NCBI GenBank assembly: GCA_016212425.1
Contig: JACRGJ010000113.1
Span: forward strand, 1 to 49,874
Direction: 5' to 3'
DNA: 49,874 bases
Origin: Micrococcales bacterium
GTDB lineage: Bacteria > Actinomycetota > Actinomycetes > Actinomycetales > Microbacteriaceae
Shown here: piece after piece, positions 42,276 through 49,874 of the stretch
Position numbering within the stretch: position 1 is the first letter of the stretch
Layout: each line of letters starts with the position of its first letter
Program-made: the position numbers and the translations under genes
Notes under the pieces: generated by a model
Database searches by the model: none
What the model was told of the DNA's origin: nothing
What the model saw: the letters and a program-made list of their open reading frames with translations, nothing else

Positions 42276-43348
42276 TTCCGTCTCCTCAGACCTCGTCGCC
42301 GCGGAGCGATGACTGCGGTCCCCTCGACCTTCTCCCCGGCGGCGTCCCGCGTGAGAAGTTCGAGCGTGCGATCCGTGACGGCGGCGCTCGAGAAGTCGTT
42401 CAGGCCGCGGATCGCGCCCTCGTGCACCCGCGCGACGAAGGCATCCAGTTGCGCGCTGTACTCCTCACCACGCAGATAGAACCGCACAGGCTCGGTGAGT
42501 TCGGTGGTGTACCGGACGGTCCAGCCCGCGTCGTAACCATCGACCGCCGGGGCCGTCTCACGCCGATAGACCTGGATCTCCTGACGGTCCGCGTAGATGC
42601 GGCCGGCGGTGCCCGTGACGGTCATCCGGGTGGTCATCTTCCTGAAGGACTCGTCAGACCAGTTGACCGAGAGCTGCGCGTGAACGCCAGCCGGATATCG
42701 GATGGTGGCGTAGACCTCGTCCTCCGTCGACTCGGAGAAGATGCGTCCCAGGACGGTCCCGCCGACGCTCTCCGCTGGTCCGGCGTACCAGGCCAGCAGA
42801 TCCAGAGGATGAGCGGCGTAGTCGTAGAGACTCCCGCCCCCCTCGGCGCGCTGGCTTCGCCAGGTCGCCCCGCGGGATCGCAGCACGACGGGTCCGTACG
42901 CCTCGGCGTGGTAATGCGTCACGCGCCCGATCGCACCTGTTTCGAGTAATCGCTTCACTTCGCGGAAAGCTCCGACGAACCTGTTGTGGTAGCCCACCTG
43001 AGTGACGGCGCCGCGGTCGAGGGCGTACGCGGCCAGCTCCTCCGACTCGACGGCGCTCAGCGTCAGCGGCTTCTCGCAGAAGACGGCGATGCCCCGGTCG
43101 ATCGCCTGACGGACGATCGACGCGTGCAGCCGTGTGGGCGTCGCAACGATGACCGCGTCGATGTCCACGTCCTCCAGCGCTCGAGTCAGGTCCTTGTACG
43201 TGGCGAGCCCGGTGTATTTCCCCAGCACGTCCAGCACATAGCCGGCGGGATCGATGACGGCGACCACTGACACCGCCGGGTGAGCCCGGATCATGGCCAG
43301 GTGGGAAATGCCCATCTTCCCGAGCCCGACGACAGCGACCTTGATCAT
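42272..43348 (-). CDS. Gfo/Idh/MocA-family NAD(P)-dependent oxidoreductase
   Basis: Sugar or cyclitol dehydrogenase. The N-terminal Rossmann fold starts VAVVGLGKMGISHLAMI; ATPTRLHASIVRQAI and the cofactor-site FCEKPLTLS (EKP) follow; GYHNRFVGAFREVKRLL and GGGSLYDYAAHPLDLLAWY (with the catalytic-type D-x3-H) are in the C-terminal domain. 358 residues, normal. ATG 43348 overlaps the upstream glycosyltransferase stop (ATGA) and its own stop overlaps the AKR-like start, so the three genes form one tightly coupled operon. Substrates of this family range from inositol to UDP-sugars; none can be assigned. Confidence 0.9.
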   Translation of the reverse strand: MIKVAVVGLGKMGISHLAMIRAHPAVSVVAVIDPAGYVLDVLGKYTGLATYKDLTRALEDVDIDAVIVATPTRLHASIVRQAIDRGIAVFCEKPLTLSAVESEELAAYALDRGAVTQVGYHNRFVGAFREVKRLLETGAIGRVTHYHAEAYGPVVLRSRGATWRSQRAEGGGSLYDYAAHPLDLLAWYAGPAESVGGTVLGRIFSESTEDEVYATIRYPAGVHAQLSVNWSDESFRKMTTRMTVTGTAGRIYADRQEIQVYRRETAPAVDGYDAGWTVRYTTELTEPVRFYLRGEEYSAQLDAFVARVHEGAIRGLNDFSSAAVTDRTLELLTRDAAGEKVEGTAVIAPRRRGLRRRK

Positions 43349-44475
43349 CCGGATCCCCTGACCTGCGCGGTGAGCAACTCCTCATACTGCCCCGCCACGT
43401 GCTCCCACGTGAATTCCTCGAGGTGACGCCGCCGCGCGGCGGCCGCCAGACGACGGCGGAGTCCGGAGTCGCCGAGCGCCGCGCTGATCGCGTCGCGGGC
43501 GCCACCTTCATCCCGGAAATAGATGGCGGCCTCACCCGCGACCCAGCGGTTGTAGGAGTTGTCGTGCGCGATCACGGCGTTACCCGCGCCCAACGCCTCC
43601 ACAAGCGAGGGGTTGGTGCCGCCCACGGTGTGGCCATGCAGGTAGGCGAGAGAGTGGAAGCGAAGGGACCGGAGCACATCCGGGTCGTAGACGGACCCGA
43701 TGAAGTCGACCTCGTCGCTCGCCGCATCGAGGACCGCCCGGTGATACCGATCCTCGGTGGGACGGTAATCGCCGAGGACGACGAGCCGGACTCCGCGGGG
43801 CTCGGAGGAGAAGCCCCGCACCAATTCGAGGATGCTGTTCTCCGGGATGGGTCTGCAGATGAGGGTCAGGTACCGGCCGGGAGTCAAGCCGTGAGGGACC
43901 AGTGGTGCCGTGGGTGCGGCCTCAACAGTGTCGGCTCCGTAGGTGATGGTCGAGATCTTCGACGCGGGGGCGCGGCGCCGCAGGTAGGTCGCGATATCGG
44001 GATGATCGGCGATCAGAGCGGTGCCGACCCGGGCACCGATGCGCTCGTTGACGAAGAGGATCCACTGGCGAATCAGGCCCCAGCGAGCGCGCGACCACTC
44101 GATTCCGTCCATGTTGATCACGTTCGGGATGCCGCAGAGCCGCTGAAGGACGTTGAAGACAGCCGTGTTGTAACCGAACGTCAGGCAGAGGTCGGGCTCG
44201 CGTATGGCGTGGCGGATCGACCGCCAATCGAACGTGGTCGTTCCGAGCCAGCCGTCCCGCGATACCGGGATCGTGATGCGCTCGATCCCCTCCCACTCGT
44301 CCGCCGTCGGCGACCCCGTTCCAAGCGCCTGGCAGTAGACGATCACCCGCCACCCCCTCGCCACCAGATGACGCGCGACACGCTCCGCGGCCGTCTCGAA
44401 TCCTCCGTATGCCGCGGGCACGCCGTGCGTCCCCAGGATGCGCACGGTAGGTGGACCGGTATTGATGCGAGACAT
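43345..44475 (-). CDS. Glycosyltransferase with DUF1972 N-terminal domain (GT4-like)
   Basis: Cytoplasmic GT-B enzyme. VRILGTHGVPAAYGGFETAAE is the hallmark of the DUF1972 domain found in rhamnosyl- and related transferases. The C-terminal nucleotide-sugar domain has YLTLICRPIPENSI, VDFIGSVYDPDVLRSL and GHTVGGTNPSLVEALGAGNAVIAHDN with the donor-binding Glu. ATG 44475 (376 residues) begins just before the domain; an ATG nine codons earlier is possible. First gene of the minus-strand trio; a TATCCT-like -10 lies upstream. Confidence 0.9.
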   Translation of the reverse strand: MSRINTGPPTVRILGTHGVPAAYGGFETAAERVARHLVARGWRVIVYCQALGTGSPTADEWEGIERITIPVSRDGWLGTTTFDWRSIRHAIREPDLCLTFGYNTAVFNVLQRLCGIPNVINMDGIEWSRARWGLIRQWILFVNERIGARVGTALIADHPDIATYLRRRAPASKISTITYGADTVEAAPTAPLVPHGLTPGRYLTLICRPIPENSILELVRGFSSEPRGVRLVVLGDYRPTEDRYHRAVLDAASDEVDFIGSVYDPDVLRSLRFHSLAYLHGHTVGGTNPSLVEALGAGNAVIAHDNSYNRWVAGEAAIYFRDEGGARDAISAALGDSGLRRRLAAAARRRHLEEFTWEHVAGQYEELLTAQVRGSG

Positions 44476-44586
44476 GCGCTCCGAGGCGGGACGGGGGAGC
44501 ATTCGGCGGGCCGGAGACGCGCCGATCGGGACCCCTCAGGATACACGGCGCACGGTTGCCGCATCGACTCCGACGACAATGGAGCG

Positions 44587-45621
44587 GTGAGCAGCCCTGG
44601 AACCGCGTTGACTTTCGTCACGGTCTTCTACGGGGCCGAGATGGACCTGCTGCGCCTTCAGGCCCGATCGCTAGCACGACGTCTGGATCCGGATGGCGTC
44701 CGTGGGATCGTCGTGATCGACAACGGCTGGCCGCCGGTGCCGCCCGCAGCGCGAAACGCCATCCGGACGAGCTACGGGCCTCTCGCCGATCGCGTGTCCT
44801 TCCTCCGCAGCCGAGACGTGGCTGCCAGCGCCCCGGCGACCGAAGGCTGGCGCAGTCAGCAGCTGCTCAAGCTGCTGATCGCGCGCCGTGTCGAGACGCC
44901 GTACTACGTCGTCCTCGACGCGAAGAATCATCTCATCGGTCCGGCAGATCTGACCACCTTCGTCGGCCCTGATGGGCGTGCTCATCTCGCCACGCACCCG
45001 TACACCACTCATCCCCTTCGGGCGCAGTTGGCTACCGCAGTCCGTTACCTGGGCGGAGATGACGACGATGTCGTGGCCGCGGAGTCCTCGTCGGTGCCGA
45101 CTGCGACTCCTTTCGTCATGAGCACTCAGCTCACGCTCGACATGATGCACGACGTCGCCACCACGGCGGGGGCGCGATTCGAGACGATCTTCGAGCGCTA
45201 CGGGCTGACGGAATTCCTGCTGTACGGCTCGTGGCTCGACATCCGAGGCCCGGGGCGGACGACGATCTACGACGGGGTCGATATCCCCTCGCCCACCGTC
45301 TGGCCGAGCCGCCGGAGCATCGCGGGAGTGGAGGCGACCATCGCGGAGGCTGAGGCGGCGGGCTCGGCCTTCTTCGCCGTGCACCGCCAGGCTCTGGCGA
45401 AGTCGAATCCGGAGGTGCGATCGCGTATCGCGCAGTTCTGGGCCTCCCGCGGATTGTTCTCCGGCCACCAGGACGCCGCACGGTTCATCCGATCATTCCG
45501 ACGCCACTACCCTGCGGCGATGCTGGCGACGAGGGCGGCCGAGCGAGTCCGCGAACTCACGAAGGCAGCGACTCCCGGTGCTCGACAGCTTCGCGGTAGT
45601 ACCGACCCGGGCCCCCGCTAG
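44587..45621 (+). CDS. DUF6492-type putative glycosyltransferase
   Basis: A 344-residue soluble protein starting ALTFVTVFYGAEMDLLRLQARSL, a GT-A-like first strand. Later blocks are GIVVIDNGWPPVP, FLRSRDV, WRSQQLLKLLIARRVETPYYVVLDAKNHLIGP (a D-x-K-N variant of the metal-binding DxD) and ERYGLTEFLLYGSWLD. Assignment to the DUF6492 group is from recollection of such motifs. GTG 44587 has GGAG only 2 nt away and GACAAT ends 6 nt upstream, so it may be leaderless. The last 65 nt overlap the end of the convergent Wzc-like gene. Confidence 0.72.
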   Translation: MSSPGTALTFVTVFYGAEMDLLRLQARSLARRLDPDGVRGIVVIDNGWPPVPPAARNAIRTSYGPLADRVSFLRSRDVAASAPATEGWRSQQLLKLLIARRVETPYYVVLDAKNHLIGPADLTTFVGPDGRAHLATHPYTTHPLRAQLATAVRYLGGDDDDVVAAESSSVPTATPFVMSTQLTLDMMHDVATTAGARFETIFERYGLTEFLLYGSWLDIRGPGRTTIYDGVDIPSPTVWPSRRSIAGVEATIAEAEAAGSAFFAVHRQALAKSNPEVRSRIAQFWASRGLFSGHQDAARFIRSFRRHYPAAMLATRAAERVRELTKAATPGARQLRGSTDPGPR

Positions 45622-46942
45622 TGCGAGCATTGTTGATGACGATCCCCACCACGTTCGCGCCTGAAGCCTCGAGCTCCCGCACCGAGTTCACGGCCTGTTG
45701 CCGACGGGTGCGCCGCGCATCGACCACCACCAGCACTCCGTCGACCATAGGCGCGAAAAGGCTCGCATCGGCGACACTCAACACGGGAGGGGAGTCGAGG
45801 ACGACGACACCGTATTCCTCGAGTTCAGCCCCTCCTAGAAGACTTCGCATCGACGCGGAGGTGACGACCTCCGCCGGGTTGGGCGGAGTCGTCCCAGAGG
45901 GGAGAACCGACAGTCGCTGGGTCCGCCACGGCAACCGGGCCTCGTGGAGGGCGACTTCGCCGAGCAGCACGGTGGTCAATCCGACGGCACCCTCGACCCC
46001 GAGGTAGGCGGCGACGCGGGGTCGCCTCAGGTCGCCATCCACGAGCAGAGCCGCGTCGCCGGCGTCCGCGAAAGCCACGGCGAGGTTGATCGCGACCGTC
46101 GTCTTCCCATCCCCTGGCAGCGAAGATGTCACGAGCAGGCGGTGGAGTCGGCGATCAAGCGACGCGTACGCCAGGGCGGACCGAAGGCGACGGAACTCTT
46201 CCGCGGTCTGCGCAAGCGGGTCCTGGTCGACCGCGGGAGTGCGAGACGATCGACGGGAGATGCTGCCGAGCACCGGCTTGCCCGTGAGCGCCGCGAGCGA
46301 CTCGGGGGAACCGAGACGGGTGTCGAGCGTCGTCGCCGCGAAGGCGATCAGCACCCCGGCGAACAGCCCGACGACCAGGCCGAGGGCGACATCGAGGGGC
46401 TTGTTGGGTAGCGATTGGAGACGCGGGATCGGCGCTCTGTCGATCACCTCCGCCTTCACCGTCGGGGCGGAATCGGAGCCGGTGGGCGCCACATCCCGAA
46501 CCACCTCCACCAGACTGCTGGTGACCGCGTTCGCCAGACGCGCCGCGTCCCGGGGATCGAGCGAAGACGCGCGAATCTCGAGGACGACGGTGCTCTGCGG
46601 GATCGACACCTGGAGAGAACGAGCCAGCTGACGCGGCGAGGTGTTCAGTTCGAGATCGTCGATGACGGGCTGGAGCACCCGGGAAGATGTCGCCAACTGG
46701 GCGAAGGAGAGCATCTGATTCTGAGTGTACGTCGAGCCTTGATTGAGATCGACGGCATTACCGCCCTGGTTCAAGGCGAAGTAGAGAGACGCGGTCGACT
46801 CGTACACCGGCGGGGTCGCGAACGACACAGCGAGCGCACCCCCCGCGCCAAGCACCGACGAGACGACGATCAGCTGCCAGAAGCGTCTCAACGCGACGAG
46901 AAGCGCGTTCGGTCCGGCGACGTGTGTGTCCGGATTCACCAT
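45557..46942 (-). CDS. Polysaccharide co-polymerase / tyrosine autokinase (Wzz-Wzc-like)
   Basis: Controls chain length and export of polysaccharide. The N-terminal Wzz domain lies between two membrane helices (about 22-43 and 184-206, with LPNKPLDVALGLVVGLFAG). The C-terminal BY-kinase domain has Walker A SSLPGDGKTT, A' ALLVDGDLRRP and B VVLDSPPVLSVADAS. It is fused in one chain, as in Gram-negatives and many actinobacteria. The C-terminal tail has only one Tyr pair (GRYYREA) where many such kinases have a Tyr cluster. ATG 46942 is used; TTG 46945 is adjacent after GAGGA. Confidence 0.9.
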   Translation of the reverse strand: MVNPDTHVAGPNALLVALRRFWQLIVVSSVLGAGGALAVSFATPPVYESTASLYFALNQGGNAVDLNQGSTYTQNQMLSFAQLATSSRVLQPVIDDLELNTSPRQLARSLQVSIPQSTVVLEIRASSLDPRDAARLANAVTSSLVEVVRDVAPTGSDSAPTVKAEVIDRAPIPRLQSLPNKPLDVALGLVVGLFAGVLIAFAATTLDTRLGSPESLAALTGKPVLGSISRRSSRTPAVDQDPLAQTAEEFRRLRSALAYASLDRRLHRLLVTSSLPGDGKTTVAINLAVAFADAGDAALLVDGDLRRPRVAAYLGVEGAVGLTTVLLGEVALHEARLPWRTQRLSVLPSGTTPPNPAEVVTSASMRSLLGGAELEEYGVVVLDSPPVLSVADASLFAPMVDGVLVVVDARRTRRQQAVNSVRELEASGANVVGIVINNARTSGGPGRYYREAVEHRESLPS

Positions 46943-47014
46943 CAATCCTCGTGCTGCGATAACCGGACGCCGGGAATCGATTCGGTGGGCATGATCACCC
47001 GAAAGGGGCCCTGT

Positions 47015-47020
47015 TAGAGT
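47015..47020 (+). promoter_or_regulatory. -10 element upstream of the flippase gene
   Basis: TAGAGT in the 123-nt divergent region between the Wzc-like and flippase genes; predicted leader about 38 nt. No good -35 is visible. Confidence 0.4.
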
Positions 47021-47065
47021 AGCCGAAACCCGATCCGTCCCCCGCGCGCGCCTGAGTGAGGCCCC

Positions 47066-48385
47066 ATGAGTGCCCTGCTCGCCACGGGCGCGCGGCTCGC
47101 GACGATGTGCGTCTCACTCGTCTGCGGTGTGCTCGCGGCACGGCTCGTCATCGGCGAAGCTGGAGTCGAGTGGTTCGCCCTCCTCTCGCTTCTGGTCGCG
47201 TTGCCCGGTCTGATCTCCTTCTCCGACCTCGGCGCGGGCGCGGTCGTGGTCGGAGCCATCGCCACCTCCTCCGACGTTCGGCGCGACGAGCAGCTGATCG
47301 AACTCGTCACCTCGGTCGTCCGCATCATGCTCTGCTTCGCGGGCGCCGTGCTCGTTACGAACCTCGTCCTCGGCCTGACGGGCGGGTGGACGCTCATCCT
47401 GGGTAGCACCGGTGATCTCCCGGGTGCTACCGCGGGAGCCGTCGTCTGCCTCCTTGTCTGGGTCGCCACGGTGTCTCTCGGCATCTGGCAGAGGATCCTT
47501 CTGGGCCTGCGACGAAATCACCTCGTCATCCTTCTGCAAGGCCTGATCTCGCCGATCTCGCTCCTCGGCATCTGGATCATGCTGTCGCTCGGAGGACGAG
47601 GAGCTCGACCGTTCCTGGCCCTCGGGACCTTCATCGCGACGCTGGTGGTCGCAGTGCTCGGCCTTGTCGTCGCGCACCGCAGTACCGCGCCTCTTCTGAG
47701 GGAGACTGCGGGTCGGGTCTTTCATCCGCGCCGATTCCGGAGTGTTCGGGTGATGGACGTCGGGTGGGCGATGTTCGCCCAGATACTGGCCGCTCCGCTG
47801 TCGCTGACGGTACCGCGCTACATCCTCGCTCAGACGGCCAGCAGTAACGAGCTGGCTCGATACGCTCTGGCCGGTCAGGTGTTCTTCGCGCTGCAGGCCC
47901 TGATCGGAGCGGCCGGATTGACGCTGTGGCCGGCCTTCGCGCGAGCTCGTGCCGAAGGCGAACTCCGACGTGGGCCGGCGATCCCCTCATTGCTCTTCGG
48001 GGCGGGGGCGGTGGGAGCGACCACGATCACTGTGCTCATCGGCCCGTGGTTCTTCGGATTGCTGTCGAACGGGCAGCTCACGGTCCCCACCGAGCTGATC
48101 CTGTCCTTCGGAGCCATGGTCACCCTTCAGGCGGTGCTCTACCCGCTGGGGATGTTCATCATGGATGGGCCCGGCATCCGCTTCCAGGTCCTCCCGTCTC
48201 TCCTCTCTGCGGGATCCACTGTCGGATTGACCGTGCTTTTCGCTCCGCTGCTGGGGGCGCCTGGTCCGTTGCTGGCCTTCGCGATCTCCGTAGTGATCGC
48301 TCAGATCGTCCCCTACGCCCTCTACATCCGACGTCACCGTGACCGTCTCTACGGCCGACCTCGCGAGTCGATCGAGGCCCTCTGA
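47066..48385 (+). CDS. Wzx-like polysaccharide flippase (MOP superfamily)
   Basis: Polytopic membrane protein of 439 residues with about 12 predicted helices and no conserved catalytic motif. The beginning LLATGARLATMCVSLVCGVLAARLVIGEAGVEWFALLSLL and the FSDLGAG motif after helix 2 are typical of Wzx/RfbX flippases, which move lipid-linked repeat units to the outer face. ATG 47066 has GTGAGG upstream. Its 3' end overlaps the convergent polymerase gene by 37 nt. The assignment rests on topology and the surrounding wzy and wzc genes. Confidence 0.85.
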   Translation: MSALLATGARLATMCVSLVCGVLAARLVIGEAGVEWFALLSLLVALPGLISFSDLGAGAVVVGAIATSSDVRRDEQLIELVTSVVRIMLCFAGAVLVTNLVLGLTGGWTLILGSTGDLPGATAGAVVCLLVWVATVSLGIWQRILLGLRRNHLVILLQGLISPISLLGIWIMLSLGGRGARPFLALGTFIATLVVAVLGLVVAHRSTAPLLRETAGRVFHPRRFRSVRVMDVGWAMFAQILAAPLSLTVPRYILAQTASSNELARYALAGQVFFALQALIGAAGLTLWPAFARARAEGELRRGPAIPSLLFGAGAVGATTITVLIGPWFFGLLSNGQLTVPTELILSFGAMVTLQAVLYPLGMFIMDGPGIRFQVLPSLLSAGSTVGLTVLFAPLLGAPGPLLAFAISVVIAQIVPYALYIRRHRDRLYGRPRESIEAL

Positions 48386-49692
48386 GGAGTAGCCCCGAGG
48401 TTGCTCGTCTCCTCCCCGGACACGATGGCGGGGGCTGGCGGGATGGCAGGAGGCGCGAAGCCTGAAGAGACAGAGGCGCGTTGACCGGATCGTTGCGCAT
48501 CGAGAGCGACGGCGAGGCCCCCGACAAACCAGAGGAACATGCCGTACTGAGTGATCATGGCGACTCCGACGAGAGCGGGAATCTGAGCGGCGACCGCCAC
48601 GGACGCCGGGGTGGCGCGGCCTCGGACGACGAGCGTGACGACGGCCATGGCGGCCAGCACAACCAGGAGCAGCGCGGGGATCACACCGAATCGGATCGCC
48701 ACCACGAGCACGGCGTTATCGACCGAATTCGCGAAGTCGCCGAGGTAGACGCCAGACGAAACCGAGTTCAGCGAATCGGCGGAGCCGAAGGGGACGAGGC
48801 TGGGGAGGATGGAGAGCAGGTCGCCTCGGTATGCCGCACTTCCGGCCGCCTCCTGACCCGCATCGGAGAACACCGCGGTGAGCACCGGCAGCACGACAAT
48901 CGCGGTCAGGAGCCCAAGGGCGACGTACGCCACTCGCGCCGCTCGGGAGAGCGACCTCAGCAGCACCAGCGAGAGCGCGACGGTCAACGCGGCCGTCACC
49001 ATCCCGATACGACTCAGGGTCGCGATCGTGGCGATACTGACGAGTGCGGTCGTTAGCACCCGCAGCCAGCTTCGCCACGGAGACGCGAGGACGAACGCAG
49101 TCGATATCGCGAGCGACGCCCCAAGCGCGATGGAGTGGCCGAACGCACCCTCGGCGCGAAGGAATCCACCCCGGTCCTGGAGCGTCCCCCAGATCGCGTA
49201 CGACGGGCCGAGAGGAGGCAGTGCCACGAACGGATTCCGCCCCGTTCCGAACTCGACCAGCGCGAGGATCGCGGCGAGGACCGCGGCGACGGAGATCGTC
49301 GAGTAGAGGAAATCCGGGCGCACTCGTGCGACGACCACCCGCCCCCACAGGTAGGGAAGCACCCACTCCACCAGGGCGGTGACGGTAGAGGACAGTGCGG
49401 CTCTCCCGAGCGCGAAAAGGACCACCACCAGGACCGAGAACAGAGCGACGACAAGATCGGCCGGGGCCAAGCTCAGTCGATCGAGGTTCGAGACGACGGC
49501 GACCAGGGTGACGAGGGAGAGGAGAGCCCAGAACGGGCCGATCGTGACCCCGATCCACACCGGCGCGAAGAACAGCACCGCCATCCAGACGACCACGGTG
49601 AATCGGGGGAGGTGACGGCAGACCAGCACCGCGACGGCGGCCGCGAGAATCCCCAACATCGCCAGTGCGGCGGGCGCGATTGCGGCTGTCAC
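48349..49692 (-). CDS. O-antigen ligase/Wzy polymerase-like membrane protein
   Basis: A 447-residue protein with about 11 hydrophobic segments and a large extracytoplasmic loop (GTGRNPFVALPPLGPSYAIW to RAEGAFGHSIALG). The R-x-E-G-x-F-G-H pattern in the loop is common in Wzy/WaaL family proteins. It would polymerise repeat units flipped by the neighbouring Wzx. GTG 49692 follows GGGGGAG at a very short distance. A hydrophilic tail of about 50 residues (after ALDAQRSGQ) overlaps the flippase gene. Confidence 0.82.
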   Translation of the reverse strand: MTAAIAPAALAMLGILAAAVAVLVCRHLPRFTVVVWMAVLFFAPVWIGVTIGPFWALLSLVTLVAVVSNLDRLSLAPADLVVALFSVLVVVLFALGRAALSSTVTALVEWVLPYLWGRVVVARVRPDFLYSTISVAAVLAAILALVEFGTGRNPFVALPPLGPSYAIWGTLQDRGGFLRAEGAFGHSIALGASLAISTAFVLASPWRSWLRVLTTALVSIATIATLSRIGMVTAALTVALSLVLLRSLSRAARVAYVALGLLTAIVVLPVLTAVFSDAGQEAAGSAAYRGDLLSILPSLVPFGSADSLNSVSSGVYLGDFANSVDNAVLVVAIRFGVIPALLLVVLAAMAVVTLVVRGRATPASVAVAAQIPALVGVAMITQYGMFLWFVGGLAVALDAQRSGQRASVSSGFAPPAIPPAPAIVSGEETSNLGATPQRASIDSRGRP

Positions 49693-49726
49693 ACTCCCCC
49701 GTCCCGCGGGGTCACCATCCCCCCGG

Positions 49727-49874
49727 TCAGGCTAGCCCGATGACGCGGTAGGTGGAGTAGCCGAGGGTGCCGGTCGTGGTAGCCGAGCCGGCACGGGCGC
49801 CATGCAGACCCACATACCCCGCCCCCTGCAACGCCGGAGTCGAATCCGTCACCGTCAACTGCGGAACCGACGGC
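49727..49874 (-). CDS. C-terminal end of an unidentified protein, partial
   Basis: Only the last 48 codons and the TGA stop are inside the window. The fragment contains LTVTDSTPALQGAGYVGLHG and ends TGTLGYSTYRVIGLA. Its Gly/Thr/Ser-rich, beta-strand-like character resembles C-termini of LamG or concanavalin-like surface domains, but this is weak. It lies 34 nt upstream of the polymerase start, so the two could be co-transcribed. Confidence 0.55.
   Translation of the reverse strand, partial: PSVPQLTVTDSTPALQGAGYVGLHGARAGSATTTGTLGYSTYRVIGLA

Noticed and set aside
39086-49874. Polysaccharide locus as a mobile genomic island
   Set aside because: No integrase, transposase, tRNA or attachment repeats were found; any compositional difference would need to be calculated.

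Overview
This window looks like a chromosomal segment of a high-GC actinobacterium, most probably of the family Microbacteriaceae. The evidence is pervasive G/C third positions, many GTG starts, a complete actinobacterial division and cell wall (dcw) cluster with SepF, DivIVA/Wag31 and a DUF3040 gene, and gene neighbourhoods matching those around Mycobacterium Rv2145c-Rv2187 and Rv1822-Rv1830. The MurE lysine/DAP-selectivity motif is unusual (DHHPR instead of DNPR), which fits a lineage with non-DAP, group-B type peptidoglycan. The family placement is inference.

Region A (1-19.1 kb, minus strand) is the dcw cluster. Transcription order is mraZ, rsmH, ftsL-like, ftsI, murE, murF, mraY, murD, ftsW, murG, murC, ftsQ, ftsZ, yggS, sepF, divIVA, lspA and a partial rluD-type pseudouridine synthase. 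Most junctions are ATGA or GTGA overlaps, so translation is probably coupled. A three-copy 10-bp-spaced MraZ operator overlaps a candidate -10 element ahead of mraZ. A yggT gene, usual between sepF and divIVA, is missing; a small hairpin lies there instead.

Region B (19.2-31.5 kb) holds DUF3040, a polyprenyl diphosphate synthase, an Rv2175c-like DNA-binding protein, a secreted LysM/transglycosylase-like protein, a PASTA Ser/Thr kinase, class II DAHP synthase, PlsC-type acyltransferase, ROK glucokinase, FadD15-type acyl-CoA synthetase, peptide deformylase and a MinD/ParA-like ATPase. Several starts sit 6-8 nt downstream of a TAnnnT -10 hexamer and are probably leaderless.

Region C (31.5-38.6 kb) holds pyruvate carboxylase, a second ParA-type ATPase divergent from it, two MerR regulators, a GarA/OdhI-like FHA protein and a PgsA-like phosphatidyltransferase.

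Region D (38.6-49.9 kb) is an extracellular polysaccharide locus. It starts with a near-consensus promoter and a leader of about 230 nt, followed by an initiating sugar-phosphate transferase, a second CDP-alcohol phosphotransferase, an uncharacterised aldo/keto-reductase-like protein, a Gfo/Idh/MocA oxidoreductase, two glycosyltransferases (DUF1972 and DUF6492 types), a Wzz/Wzc-like chain-length kinase, a Wzx flippase, a Wzy polymerase and the end of an unidentified protein. Genes alternate in direction and two convergent pairs overlap at their 3' ends. The CDP-alcohol transferase / AKR-like / Gfo-Idh trio is the best candidate for an undescribed pathway: possibly making and attaching an unusual polyol phosphate.

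No rRNA, tRNA, CRISPR array, transposase or integrase was recognised.
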